Below, in pieces: positions 43,722 through 54,100 of a DNA stretch of 64,000 nt. The DNA is taken from the NCBI RefSeq assembly GCF_040222815.1, contig NZ_JAVKCH010000001.1, forward strand, positions 248,001-312,000, written 5' to 3'. The translations under genes and the position numbers were made by a program. Each line of letters begins with the position of its first letter. Within the stretch, counting starts at the first letter, position 1. Origin of the DNA: Imperialibacter sp040222815 (lineage in GTDB: Bacteria > Bacteroidota > Bacteroidia > Cytophagales > Cyclobacteriaceae). Below the pieces are notes generated by a model. The model searched no databases, was not told where the DNA came from, and worked only from the letters and a program-made list of their open reading frames with translations.

Positions 43722-44480
43722 ATGAGCTTTCATTTACTTGAGATTAAATTCAACTTCAATGGCACCGAAGAGGCCATTTACCCAACAGTTATTCAGTCGG
43801 GCAGTGAAACCTTGCTCATCGACTGCGGCTACGAAGGCTTTCTGCCGAAGCTGGAAGAGGCCTTGTCTGAGGTCAACCTTTCCTTCAATGAACTAACCGG
43901 CATTTTCGTCACCCATCATGATATTGATCACATGGGAGGCCTTTTCGAAATAAAGGCGAAGCACCCACACCTGAAGGTTTGGTCATCCGACCAGGAAGCG
44001 GGGTATATCGACGGTAGCAAAAAGTCGCTCAGACTGACCCAGGCTGAAGACACCTATGATCAGCTCCCGGAGTCTTACAAAGAAGGCGCACGCTATTTTA
44101 TTGACCAATTAAAGCGAATGAAAGCTGTTCCGGTCGATGAAGTTTTTGGGCTGAGTAACGAAGCCGAGTTGCTGGAAGGAGTTGAGATTATTCATACGCC
44201 TGGCCACATGCCAGGCCATATTTCCCTCTATTTGAAGGATAGCCATACCCTGATAGCCGCAGATGCCGTGGTGGTGGAAAATGGGGAGCTGGAAATCGCC
44301 AACCCTCAATTCACTCTTGACATGCCAGCAGCTCTTGCGTCTGTTGGCAAACTTGAGAGCTTGGTGATAGACAAGCTGGTTTGCTACCACGGCGGCTTGC
44401 TTGACAAAGATGTTAATGCCAAGCTCTTAAAGCTCACAAAACGGTATGAGAAAAGCCAGGAGAAGGCAAATACATACTAA
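43722..44480 (+). CDS. MBL-fold metallo-hydrolase
   Basis: The 252-residue cytoplasmic protein has the metallo-beta-lactamase fold with metal ligands HHDIDHMGG (HxHxDH form TDHDIDH-like), HTPGHMPGHISLYL and the aspartate in LIAADAV; a final histidine lies in CYHGG. It hydrolyses an ester-type or thioester substrate in a two-zinc site. The closest known groups include glyoxalase-II-like and lactonase-like enzymes, but nothing fixes the substrate. It is convergent with the hybrid-kinase gene, ten bases away. Confidence 0.85.
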   Translation: MSFHLLEIKFNFNGTEEAIYPTVIQSGSETLLIDCGYEGFLPKLEEALSEVNLSFNELTGIFVTHHDIDHMGGLFEIKAKHPHLKVWSSDQEAGYIDGSKKSLRLTQAEDTYDQLPESYKEGARYFIDQLKRMKAVPVDEVFGLSNEAELLEGVEIIHTPGHMPGHISLYLKDSHTLIAADAVVVENGELEIANPQFTLDMPAALASVGKLESLVIDKLVCYHGGLLDKDVNAKLLKLTKRYEKSQEKANTY

Positions 44481-44490
44481 CCGGCACTAA

Positions 44491-47400
44491 TCAGGTTGTT
44501 ACACTCATAGTCGACACTTTCCTGAGCAATACAACGAGTTCTTCTACCTTTATCGGCTTGCTGATATAGTCGTCCATACCTGCGGCAATGCAAATATCGC
44601 TGTCGCCCTGCATGGCATTTGCTGTCATGGCCACAATAATTGGCTGCTCTCCGGTCATCTGTCGTATTTGTTTTGTGGCCTCAAGGCCATCGAGTACGGG
44701 CATTTGTACATCCATGAACACGAGATCAAATGCACCCTCAAGCACAGCATCCACTGCCTCCTGGCCATTTTGAACAATTACAGGGCTGTACCCGAGCTTG
44801 CTCAGCACCCGCTCCGCCAGTTTTTGGTTGACCAGGTTATCCTCGGCGATTAGTACATTGAGAGCGTGCGATTTCGAAAACTCAACGTTTAACTGGTTGG
44901 ATGGGGTTGGCTCTTCCTTAGTTTTCGTCGTCATGCCCTTTAACTGATCAATAATTGCTTTGTAAAGCACACTCTGACGAACCGGCTTGGTGAGCACGGC
45001 AGCAAACAGGTCTGTGTACGTCTTGTGATGATCGTTGCCCAAAGAACTCAAGAGGATAATGGGTGTATCCTTGTTTAGCTTTTTTAAGCCTGTTGCGAGG
45101 GTCACTCCGTCCATTTCCGGCATATGCATGTCGGTGATGATGAGGTCGAAAGCGCCTTCTCGTTTCACCAGCTCCAGGGCTTCGGTACCCGAAGTAGCAA
45201 CTGAAGCAGCCAACTTCCACAGCTCAAGCTGGTTACTCAAAATTTTTAAATTCGTTGAATTATCATCAATTACAAGCACCTTCTTTCCCTCCAAACCTGC
45301 AACATTGAAATGCACATAGGTTCGCAGCGCCTGCTGGCTTACCCCAACGACTATGTTGAAGGAAAATACCGTGCCAATGCCAGGAGTGCTTTGCACTTCA
45401 ATTTTTCCACCCATCAGCCCAACAAGTCTTTCGCAGATCACCAGCCCAAGACCAGTTCCCCCATACTCACGGGTAGTTGAGCTATCGACCTGTGAAAATG
45501 GCTTAAAAAGGCGTTCTATCTTGTCTTCTTGTATTCCAATGCCAGTGTCACTTACATCAATTTGAAGTCCCACTTTTCCATTGGAGCCTTGTCCCAGTTT
45601 TACATTGACGAAAATTTCTCCGTCCTTGGTGAATTTGATAGCATTGCTAACCAGGTTTACCAATACCTGTTTCAATCGGTGACTATCCCCCACTACTTGC
45701 GTAGGCACATTGTAGCCAATTTGGTAGATGAGGTCAAGCCCTGCCACAGTCGCTCTGTTAGCGAACATGTCCAGCACTTCTTCGATACAGTTTCTGAGGT
45801 CAAAGTCCTTTTCTTCGAGCTCGATATTGCCGGACTCTATTTTTGAGAAATCGAGAATGTCATTAATAACGCTCAAAAGGCCTTCACCGCAAATCTTGAT
45901 TGTTTCTGAATATTCCTTTTGCTCATCGTCGAGGGAAGTTTCTGCTAAAAGAGAGGCCATCCCCAACACACCATTCAACGGTGTTCGTATTTCATGACTC
46001 ATAGTAGCCAGGAAAACGCTTTTGGCTTTGTTGGCCTTTTCTGCCTCCAGCCTGGCCTCACGCTCCTGATTAGTAGAAGTTTCCAATTGCCTCGTGCGTT
46101 CTTCCACCTGCTTTTCAAGCCGCAGCTTTTGGCTCCTTACTCTGCCCATTTTAATTCTGTAGTAGCTGACCAGAAGAATAACAACGCCAATAACTGAAGA
46201 TATTTTGAACCACCACGTCAGCCAAAAAGGTGGAAGAATTTCAATTTCAAGCTTAGCTACATTTTCTGACCAATTACCTTCGTTGTCCAATCCCTTGACC
46301 AAAAAGATGTAGTTGCCTGGATCCAGGTTGGTGTACGTGGCGGAATTTTTATTACCAACTTTATTCCACTCCTCATCAAACCCTTCCAGCATATACTGGT
46401 ACTGCTTCCTTTCGGAGGTGGTGTAGTTAAGTGACGCAAATTCAATGGTTAACACGGCTTGCTCAAATGAAAGAATCACCTTGTCGGCCTCGGTAATATG
46501 ACGTTTCAGCTGGTACTTGCTTTTGTCGGCAGCAGATATGGGCAGTTCTTCATTGAACACCTTGAAACTTGTCAAAACTATTGGAGGATCGAACGAAACG
46601 CTTTCTATGCTGTCCGGGTCAAAAACATTGAAACCATCATTTCCCCCGAAATAGAACATTCCGTTGCTGGACCTGAGGTAAGCGTGGTCCTTAAATTCCG
46701 CTTTCTGGAGTCCATCGGAGGCCGTGTAGTTTTTTATTTCCTTTTTGCCCGGGTTATATTTCGAAATACCGCCATTGGTGCCTATCCAAAGGTTGCCTAG
46801 CTCGTCTTCAATCACACCACCTACTGTGTTGTTCAGCAACCCATTTGCCGTCTGAATAACTTCGACAGACTGCCCGGTCTTGTCTACTATGTTTAGTCCA
46901 TTGTCGGTACTCACAAGTATGTTGCCCCTGGAGTCTTTGGTAAGATTCGATATCATATTGCTTGATATCTTGCCATTGTCAAACAACGAGAACTCCATTG
47001 TCTGTCTGTTAAGAATGTTCACTCCTCCACCGTGGGTGCCAATCAATAGATTGCCCATCTCATCTTCCAGAAACGACGTTACATTGATATTCGAAAGGCT
47101 TTTTGAATTACCTTCTTCGACGACAAATCGCTCAAAACCGTTAGATTCCTTGTCGAATCGGTTCAGCCCTCCATGGTAGGTACCAACCCAAACAGTTCCT
47201 TCGTGGTCCTGGTACAAGCTCCATACATTATTGCTACTGAGGCTGTTCGGGTCAGCAGGGTCGTTCTTGTAATGCGTAAAAGTGTTTTTCTTTCTATTGA
47301 ATACTGTAAGTCCATCGCCCCAGGTTCCAATCCAAAGGTTGTCCTCATCGTCCTTGATCACCGTGAGCACATAGTTTCCGCAGATAGTATTGGGATCTCC

Positions 47401-48642
47401 TTCGACGTGCTCGTAATGAACAAAGGACTTATCCGCTTCATTGAACAAATTCAGCCCACCACCATCGGTGCCAATCCAAACATTTCCTTCGTCTTCCTCA
47501 AGAAAACAGAGTACCATATTGTTGCTAAGGCTGTTGGTTGACTGATTGTGCTGATAGTGGCCAAATTTGTTAACATCCTTGTCGACAAAATTTACGCCAC
47601 CATTGAACGTCCCAATCCACATGGTTCCTTTGGCGTCTGTGAGAAAGGACCAAATTGAATTGCTTTTCAGACCAAACTCGCCTTCGCTCTTAGCGTAGTC
47701 AACATAGGTGCCTGCTGTGGGGTCGTAAATCACAAGCGATCCGTTCTCGTGGCCGATCCAAATATTCCCTTCATCGTCTTCTCCAAGGGCATGAATCATT
47801 TCGTTACCCATTCTTTTTTGGGTTTGAACCTTGCTTACTTTCCCGCTTTCGTAGTCAAATAAATGCAAGCCGCCGCCACCCGTACCAATCCATAGTCTTC
47901 CCTTTTTATCCTGATAAATTGCCCTGACATAATTGCTGGCCAATGGGGAGGTTGAGTCAGCCGGATCGTTGGCAAAGTGAGTAAATGTTGAATTTTTTCT
48001 ATCCAAAAGGTTAAGTCCGCCTTTGTTTGTCCCGACCCAAACGTTATCGTCTTTGTCGACATATACCGCCTCCACATTCTTGTCACTTAACGTCCGGCTG
48101 TCGGCGGGGTCGTGACTGTAGTGGGTGAACTTTTGCGTCCTTTTGTCAAAAAACTCGAGCCCAGAACTCTCTGTGCCTATCCAAAGGTTACCCTGGCGAT
48201 CCTGGGCCAAACTGACGGCAATGTTACTGGCAATGCTTTCAGGATCGTTACTGTTGTGTTGAAACCTTTGAAAACTATCGGCAAACCTGTCGTACCTATT
48301 TAGCCCTCCACCTTCCGTGGTTATCCACAGATTATGATTTTCATCTTCTACAATACCAGTTATCAGATTGGCGCCCAGGGTGGTACTGTCTTTAGTGTCA
48401 TGGCTGTAAACGGTAAAATTATAGCCATCATACTTGTTGAGCCCGTCACGGGTACCAAACCAAAGGAAACCACGGCTGTCCTGCAGAATGCAGATAACAT
48501 TGGTATTGGAAAGACCGTCGTCAATGCTAAGCTGGCCAAATTTAAAGTTTTTGTTTTGGGCCACCAGAAGGTCAGATGAAAGCAGAAGCATGGCAAAAAC
48601 AAGTGCCAAAGGTCGCAGTGAGAGTGCAAGTGAATATTTCAT
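44491..48642 (-). CDS. Hybrid sensor kinase: Reg_prop propeller, Y_Y_Y, kinase, two receivers
   Basis: The 1383-residue protein starts at the ATG at 48640-48642, with a signal peptide ending SSDLLVAQ. About residues 25-690 are repeated two-component-regulator propeller blades (pattern W-I-G-T-x-G-G-G-L-N), then a Y_Y_Y domain (TTSERKQYQYMLEGFDEEWN), a membrane segment (WWFKISSVIGVVILLVSYYRI), a coiled coil and a HisKA domain with the phosphorylated histidine in LATMSHEIRTPLNGVLGM. The ATPase domain has SNAIKFT, DTGIGI and GGTGLGLVI. Two receivers follow with phosphoacceptors in IITDMHMPEMDG and VFMDVQMPVLDG. Unlike most such sensors there is no AraC domain, so it should signal through a phosphorelay. 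Confidence 0.92.
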   Translation of the reverse strand: MKYSLALSLRPLALVFAMLLLSSDLLVAQNKNFKFGQLSIDDGLSNTNVICILQDSRGFLWFGTRDGLNKYDGYNFTVYSHDTKDSTTLGANLITGIVEDENHNLWITTEGGGLNRYDRFADSFQRFQHNSNDPESIASNIAVSLAQDRQGNLWIGTESSGLEFFDKRTQKFTHYSHDPADSRTLSDKNVEAVYVDKDDNVWVGTNKGGLNLLDRKNSTFTHFANDPADSTSPLASNYVRAIYQDKKGRLWIGTGGGGLHLFDYESGKVSKVQTQKRMGNEMIHALGEDDEGNIWIGHENGSLVIYDPTAGTYVDYAKSEGEFGLKSNSIWSFLTDAKGTMWIGTFNGGVNFVDKDVNKFGHYQHNQSTNSLSNNMVLCFLEEDEGNVWIGTDGGGLNLFNEADKSFVHYEHVEGDPNTICGNYVLTVIKDDEDNLWIGTWGDGLTVFNRKKNTFTHYKNDPADPNSLSSNNVWSLYQDHEGTVWVGTYHGGLNRFDKESNGFERFVVEEGNSKSLSNINVTSFLEDEMGNLLIGTHGGGVNILNRQTMEFSLFDNGKISSNMISNLTKDSRGNILVSTDNGLNIVDKTGQSVEVIQTANGLLNNTVGGVIEDELGNLWIGTNGGISKYNPGKKEIKNYTASDGLQKAEFKDHAYLRSSNGMFYFGGNDGFNVFDPDSIESVSFDPPIVLTSFKVFNEELPISAADKSKYQLKRHITEADKVILSFEQAVLTIEFASLNYTTSERKQYQYMLEGFDEEWNKVGNKNSATYTNLDPGNYIFLVKGLDNEGNWSENVAKLEIEILPPFWLTWWFKISSVIGVVILLVSYYRIKMGRVRSQKLRLEKQVEERTRQLETSTNQEREARLEAEKANKAKSVFLATMSHEIRTPLNGVLGMASLLAETSLDDEQKEYSETIKICGEGLLSVINDILDFSKIESGNIELEEKDFDLRNCIEEVLDMFANRATVAGLDLIYQIGYNVPTQVVGDSHRLKQVLVNLVSNAIKFTKDGEIFVNVKLGQGSNGKVGLQIDVSDTGIGIQEDKIERLFKPFSQVDSSTTREYGGTGLGLVICERLVGLMGGKIEVQSTPGIGTVFSFNIVVGVSQQALRTYVHFNVAGLEGKKVLVIDDNSTNLKILSNQLELWKLAASVATSGTEALELVKREGAFDLIITDMHMPEMDGVTLATGLKKLNKDTPIILLSSLGNDHHKTYTDLFAAVLTKPVRQSVLYKAIIDQLKGMTTKTKEEPTPSNQLNVEFSKSHALNVLIAEDNLVNQKLAERVLSKLGYSPVIVQNGQEAVDAVLEGAFDLVFMDVQMPVLDGLEATKQIRQMTGEQPIIVAMTANAMQGDSDICIAAGMDDYISKPIKVEELVVLLRKVSTMSVTT

Positions 48643-48694
48643 AAGAGAGTGTAGGGTGAGTGCAGGAGGTACAATGTGTTGCAAGGAGTCGGTG

Positions 48695-49060
48695 CTAAGT
48701 TATGTCTGCCTCCAGTTCGATATCTATTGCCAATTGAAGCAAGGCTGCGCTGAGTGTGGAAGTGTAACGAGCGATCAGCACTGGATGCTGAGCGTAAAAT
48801 GCGTCTTTAACCTTCTCGATTAATCTATTTAATTCGTCATCATTAATCATATCGATACTTACAGTAACCTTATGACATATTGTTGTGAAGGTTGCCAGAT
48901 CTCCAGTCTGAGCTGACTCTTGTAATGCTTTATGAAGCTCCTTTACATTGTCAATCAGGAGAAAGCACAGTTCTTTTTTAAATTCCTGATCATTGTCTGC
49001 ATAAAGTTCAAAGTCGATATTCAGTGACTTTGGCTGTTCGATCGATGTTGATGTGTTCAT
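48695..49060 (-). CDS. Stand-alone HPt (histidine phosphotransfer) protein
   Basis: The 121-residue protein is soluble and all-helical. It has a four-helix-bundle pattern with a candidate phosphohistidine at residue 63 in TTICHKVTVSIDMIND. The HKxxxSIxMI form is common in Bacteroidota HPt domains, though the classic HxLKGxS is not exact. It lies 52 bases upstream of the hybrid kinase on the same strand, which ends with two receiver domains but has no HPt or output domain of its own. The pair should form a His-Asp-His relay, inferred from gene order and domain complement. Confidence 0.65.
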   Translation of the reverse strand: MNTSTSIEQPKSLNIDFELYADNDQEFKKELCFLLIDNVKELHKALQESAQTGDLATFTTICHKVTVSIDMINDDELNRLIEKVKDAFYAQHPVLIARYTSTLSAALLQLAIDIELEADIT

Positions 49061-49450
49061 ATCATTAATTTAAGAGAGGCAAGTTATTTATGTTTGGCGC
49101 AAGGAGTGAAAACCATAGTCGACCAATTCATGCGATTATACCTAAATTATATGACCGTAAATTTACAAGCCGCCCGGGGGGCATTTTTTGGTTTACACGG
49201 GTGTTTCTTACATCCGTAGTTAAATCGCTCTAAACGAAGGAATTGGGGACGATCACCGAAAGGGGAAGGAATTAGCACTATTTTGGCGCTTCTCACAGCA
49301 CTTGTTGAGTTCCCTCATCAGGCACAAACCTTTAAATGAAGACAGAAAGGTTACATGTTCGACCAGGCTTTATCTGATGTGCCAGTGACCTGAAAACGAA
49401 AAAAAGCCACCCCTTTCGAGGCAGCTCCACTCTATAAACTCACTGGGTAA
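49061..49450. other. Gene-free stretch upstream of the HPt gene
   Basis: This 390-base stretch holds a terminator at its S10 end and a GC-rich CCGCCCGGGGGGC run at about 49171-49184. The longest plausible frame, from the ATG near 49151, is only 22 codons. No gene or strong promoter was recognised. Confidence 0.6.
49399..49426 (-). terminator. Terminator of the S10 peptidase gene
   Basis: On the minus strand AGCTGCC pairs with GGTGGCT (two G-U pairs) around a TCGAAAGG loop, followed by a run of seven T's. It lies about 25 bases after the S10 peptidase stop. Confidence 0.65.
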
Positions 49451-50956
49451 TTAATATTTAGCAGGCTTGTTGGGGCCTGGCAGCGATTTCTGAATAAAGT
49501 CTCTGATGTGGTCATTCGAAGTCACCAAATCTTCAGCCCTCAGGTACATCATGTGGCCGCTTCTGTAGCCCTCCCAGCGCAGTCTGTCCTTCAGCTTACC
49601 ACTGGGATCCATTTGCCACATCGAATACTTGGCGTTGAAGTAGTCGGTGCCACCATCGTAATAGCCTGACTGGATCATTACATGCATATAAGGGTTCTGA
49701 GCCATGGCCTGGCGAAGATTCTCGCCGGTTTGATCGCCGCTTCTGTCCCATGGGTGCACTGGCCCGAAAAGGTTGTATTGTAAATCTGTTTTGAATTTAA
49801 GTACGTCTCTCAGGTAATAGTTAATCGCAGGAGCAAACTCGTGGTTCCACATGGTTAAAGCCGGGTCGTAGTCACGGCGGTCGCCGGCATCTTGCCTGTC
49901 AATTCCTTTGTAGCGGCTGTCGAGCCTGCCGACTGTCATTCCCTGATCCCTCAGAAGCTCTTTCCAGTAGACACTGGTAGGTATCGCCAAATTGTGCTGA
50001 AGTAGCACCGACTCCTTTATGCCAGAGTATCTGGACATTTTAGCGGCCACTTCTTTCCTTTTTGCTTCAGTGATAAACCCACCTCTCGTCATAGCTGGAA
50101 TCACCTCGTCGATGGTGTATGCTTCAACTTCGGGTAAAATATCATCAAGGTCTTTGGCCTGTAAATCGGCGGGAAGCATTTTATGGTACCAGGCAGTAGC
50201 GGCATAGTAAGGCAGGTACAACGCATCATGCACGGGGCCATCACGGTCAATTCCAAGACCTGTAGGTGATACAAGAATCACCCCATTAAAGTACATCCAA
50301 TGTGCGTTTTGCAGCTCCAATGCCAAACCTGAAACCCTGGTGGTGCCGTAGCTCTCTCCAATGATGTATTTGGGTGACGACCATCTGCTTACTCTCGACA
50401 CAAACACATCCAGCCAGTCGGCCAGGTATTTGATGTCGGCATTCACACCAAAAAACACTGACTTCTCTGCTTTTGGATCCAGTATGCGGGAAAACCCAGT
50501 GTTTACAGGATCGATATAAACAATGTCGGCCACATCGAGAATCGAATTAGGGTTCTCCTTCACACCATATGGCTGTAGAGGATAACCTTCACTGTCGATA
50601 TTCAATACCACCGGACCAGTGTAAGCGATGTGCATCCACACCGATGCTGAGCCAGGCCCGCCGTTGAACGAAATCACGAGCGGTCTGTTGGCCTTGTTCG
50701 TGATGTCAGTTCTTTCATAATAAGTGTAAAACATGGAGGCTATCACTTTGCCATCCTCACTCCATACTGGCTGAGTACCCGCTGTAGCTTTGTATGGAAT
50801 TCTCTTGCCTTTTATTGTTACCTCATGGGTGGTAGTGACCGCCGACTCTGCTGGCAAGGTTCTTTCCGGCATCGCTGTCGCTTTCTCCTGGGCTCTGGCC
50901 ACGGAAGCAGCACAGAAGACTAGCAGCAAACTTCTTAAAAGTATCTTTTTCATCAT
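49451..50956 (-). CDS. S10 family serine carboxypeptidase
   Basis: The 501-residue protein has a signal peptide (MMKKILLRSLLLVFCAASVARA) and the S10 fold: ISFNGGPGSASVWMHIAYTGP (oxyanion hole), VYIDPVNTGFSR, catalytic serine in IIGESYGTTRVSGLA, the acid in QSGYYDGGTDY, and the histidine in YRSGHMMYLRAED. It removes C-terminal residues from peptides outside the cytoplasm, with an acid pH optimum in the family. A terminator lies downstream and another hairpin lies upstream, so it is probably a single-gene unit. Confidence 0.9.
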   Translation of the reverse strand: MMKKILLRSLLLVFCAASVARAQEKATAMPERTLPAESAVTTTHEVTIKGKRIPYKATAGTQPVWSEDGKVIASMFYTYYERTDITNKANRPLVISFNGGPGSASVWMHIAYTGPVVLNIDSEGYPLQPYGVKENPNSILDVADIVYIDPVNTGFSRILDPKAEKSVFFGVNADIKYLADWLDVFVSRVSRWSSPKYIIGESYGTTRVSGLALELQNAHWMYFNGVILVSPTGLGIDRDGPVHDALYLPYYAATAWYHKMLPADLQAKDLDDILPEVEAYTIDEVIPAMTRGGFITEAKRKEVAAKMSRYSGIKESVLLQHNLAIPTSVYWKELLRDQGMTVGRLDSRYKGIDRQDAGDRRDYDPALTMWNHEFAPAINYYLRDVLKFKTDLQYNLFGPVHPWDRSGDQTGENLRQAMAQNPYMHVMIQSGYYDGGTDYFNAKYSMWQMDPSGKLKDRLRWEGYRSGHMMYLRAEDLVTSNDHIRDFIQKSLPGPNKPAKY

Positions 50957-51098
50957 GATTGGTAAATGATAGTTGATTTAAGTCCCCGAAAAATAGACAT
51001 ATGTAAAGTTCGTTTGCTCAGAATCTTGATAGAAATCTCCTTGAGATGTTGAGTGGTAGCCACTGATGGAAGAATGTGCAACGGGCACTCAAAAAATG

Positions 51099-51146
51099 AA
51101 GCTGCCCCGAAAGCTCAAGTCAGTGTCTTGGCTTTTGGGGCAGCTT
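51099..51146. terminator. Long hairpin terminator between the S10 gene and the BNR gene
   Basis: AAGCTGCCCC (51099-51108) pairs with GGGGCAGCTT (51137-51146), and the inner GAAAGC-CAAG pairs with CTTG-GCTTT with one bulge, giving a stem of about 20 pairs. T-runs on both sides (TTCCTTTTTT on plus, CATTTTTTG on minus) make it effective in either direction. It ends the BNR transcript. Confidence 0.8.
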
Positions 51147-51167
51147 TTCCTTTTTTGTCAGTACTTT

Positions 51168-54100
51168 CTATCTTTTACTGTTGATGTCGACCATTCCACT
51201 GTAATCAGCCTTGATTTTACTCAACAAGTTCGACAGCTCATCGTAACGGTCATATGCGTCTTTTCCTGGCATCTGGTCAGCCCTGTTCAACATGAAAGAA
51301 AGGTACCGGATTTGATCAACTAACATCGGCTGCATGTATATTCCTTCCGGGGTAGTTACCTGATCCTGAAGCGACTGAAGCGCAGCCAATTTCTTCCTGG
51401 CATTTCCTGACTTGTTTCCGTCCAGGGCCTTTACCGCTTGCTTAATATCATCCTCCAAATGGCTAGCCTCTGACAATAAATCTCTTACCTGTAGTGCCAG
51501 CTTTTCCTGGGCCAGCAGCTCTTCCTGAGTAACGCCGGCGTCAGCAACTTTCGGATCGATCAGCACATCGAAGCTTTCGCTATAGGTATTACCAGCAATG
51601 GTAAACTTGGCTGTGAAAGTTCCAGGGGATATCATAGGGCCGTTGCTAAACGCTCTGCGTGTGTCAGCACTCCAGGCACCCACATGTGTCATATCCCATT
51701 GAAAGCGGTTGGTACCCACTTTGTTTGGCAGTCCTGGCTTGCCTCCTTTGGTAAAGAAGCCGGTGGCCATATCGGTGGTTCCTTTGTCAGTCTTGGGTCT
51801 GCTGGCGCTGGTGAACGAACTGACGGTGTTTCCGTCTTTATCGGTAATTTCCAAAATAATGTCCGACTCGGCTTTGTCTTTAAGGTAATAATCGATGGTG
51901 ACGGCAGCGTCGGGATACTCTGGGTATTTCCCTTCTCCATTATATCTGTAGCGGAACCTATGAGCTACTTCGGGTTTGAACAAATGAGCTCCTTTTGATG
52001 AAACTGTCTTGATCGAATGCAGCGCACTAATATTGTCCATTATGTAGAATCCTCTTCCCATAGTGGAAAGTATCAGGTCATTGCGAAACACCTTGATATC
52101 GGTGATGGGTGTCACAGGAAGGTTTTGCTGAAATGACTCCCAGTTAGCTCCGTCATCGAAAGAAATGTACAGGCCAAATTCTGTGCCTGCATAAAGTACC
52201 CCCTCCTTTTCCGGGTCTTCCCGAATCGTTCTTGTTGGGTGATCGTCGGGAATGCCGTTGGTGATAGCTGTCCAGTTACTACCGTAGTCAGTAGTTTTAA
52301 AAAGGTAAGGCTTCCAGTCACCCAGCTGATAGCGAAGCACAGCCACATACGCCTTTCCTTCCTGGTGCGGAGACGGCTCTACGCAGTCAACCCTGCCGCC
52401 CTTTGGCATCTTTGGCGTCACATTGGCCCAGGTCTTGCCTCCGTCTTTGGTTACGTGCACAGGGCCATCGTTGGCACCCACCCAAATCAAACCTTCTTTC
52501 AGCCGTGATTCATTGATATCATAAATAGTGCTATAGTACTCTTCTCCAGTCACATCACGGGTAATGGGGCTTCCTGAAATCACCTGCTTGTCGGTTTCGA
52601 AAGCTGTGAGGTCGGGTGAAATAATTTCCCATGTTTTGCCATCATCTACAGTCTTGTGGAGATACTGCGAACCATGATAAACCACTCCCGGTGTGTGGAA
52701 TGAAGCGTGAACCGGCGCTACCCGTTGAAACCTGAATTTAAGGTCTTTGGGGTTGTGTCCGTAAATATTTGACGCACCAACGTAGTACTGCTTTTCCTGG
52801 CCTGTCCGCTTGTCATACACTCCGAAGCGGCCTTTACAATTCGAATAGATAATGTTTGGATCACCAGGTTTTGGCACTGCCGGGCCTGTTTCGCAACCTC
52901 CCACTGCCATCCAGTACCCCACAGCCCCTGACGGATGGTCATAAGGTGGAGCGCTGGGCACTGCTATTGTTGAGTTGTCCTGCTGACCAGCATATAGCCA
53001 ATAAGGATATTGGTCATCTACTTCCACCTGGTAGAGCTCTGCCGTTGGCTGATTGTTTTGTGTTGACCATGAGATACCTCCATTGAGGGTCACATTAGCG
53101 CCGCCGTCATTGGATTGTATCCAAATCATCGAATCATTTGGGTTGATCCAAAGGTCGTGGTTGTCTCCATGGGGAGGATTAAGTCTTGTCCAGGTTTTAC
53201 CGCCATCTCTGGACCTGATGCCCGGGTTAGCCTGAGAGAAAACGTCAGATGCATTGAGCGGATTGACATCCACATTGATATAGTAAAATGGCCTGTTGAC
53301 AAGGTCTTCGTTGTCGCTTACATGGACGAATGACTCTCCCTGGTCATCGGAGCGATAAAGCCCCTGCTCCTTTACTGGAGCTTCAACAATGGCATAGAGC
53401 CTGAGCGGGTCAGCCGCACTCACTCCGAGGTCTATTTTGCCTATAAGACCTTCAGGCAGACCTTTTGTCTTTTTTTCCCAGGTTTTGCCTCCGTCTTTCG
53501 ACTTGTATATTCCGCCCTCCTGGTATCCCCCACTGATGATTGTCCAGGGTGTTCTTTTGAACCTATACATGGAGGCGTACACAATATTTGGGTTATTGGG
53601 TGCGAATTCAAGATCTACTGCACCTACCGAGTCGGAATCATAAAGCACCTTGTCCCAGGTAGTGCCGCCGTCTGTCGATTTATAAACGCCCCGCTCTTCA
53701 TTGTTTTGAAATGCCTGCCCCATGGCTGCCACAAAAACTGTTTTTGGGTCGGTCGGATCAATCTCCACAGCGCCAATCTGCCCAACTTTCTCAAGTCCCA
53801 GGTGGCTCCAGGTTTTCCCTGCATCAGTTGATTTGTATACACCTTTTCCTGTGATCACATTGGAGCGGATGCCGTCAGTGCCTGTGCCTACGTAGATAAT
53901 ATTTGGATCGGTGGCCGCTACTCTGATGGCACCGATTGAGCCAGTGGCAAAATACCCGTCCGATATGTTTTTCCAATTGATGCCATAGTCGGTAGTTTTC
54001 CAAACGCCACCACCAGTTGCTCCCATATAAAATGTGCCTGGCTCGCTTGGAACACCCGTCACCGTAGTAACACGGCCACCCCGGGTTGGTCCAACATTCC

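Noticed and set aside
49171..49184. GC-rich CCGCCCGGGGGGC run as a hairpin
   Set aside because: Arms do not pair perfectly and leave no loop.
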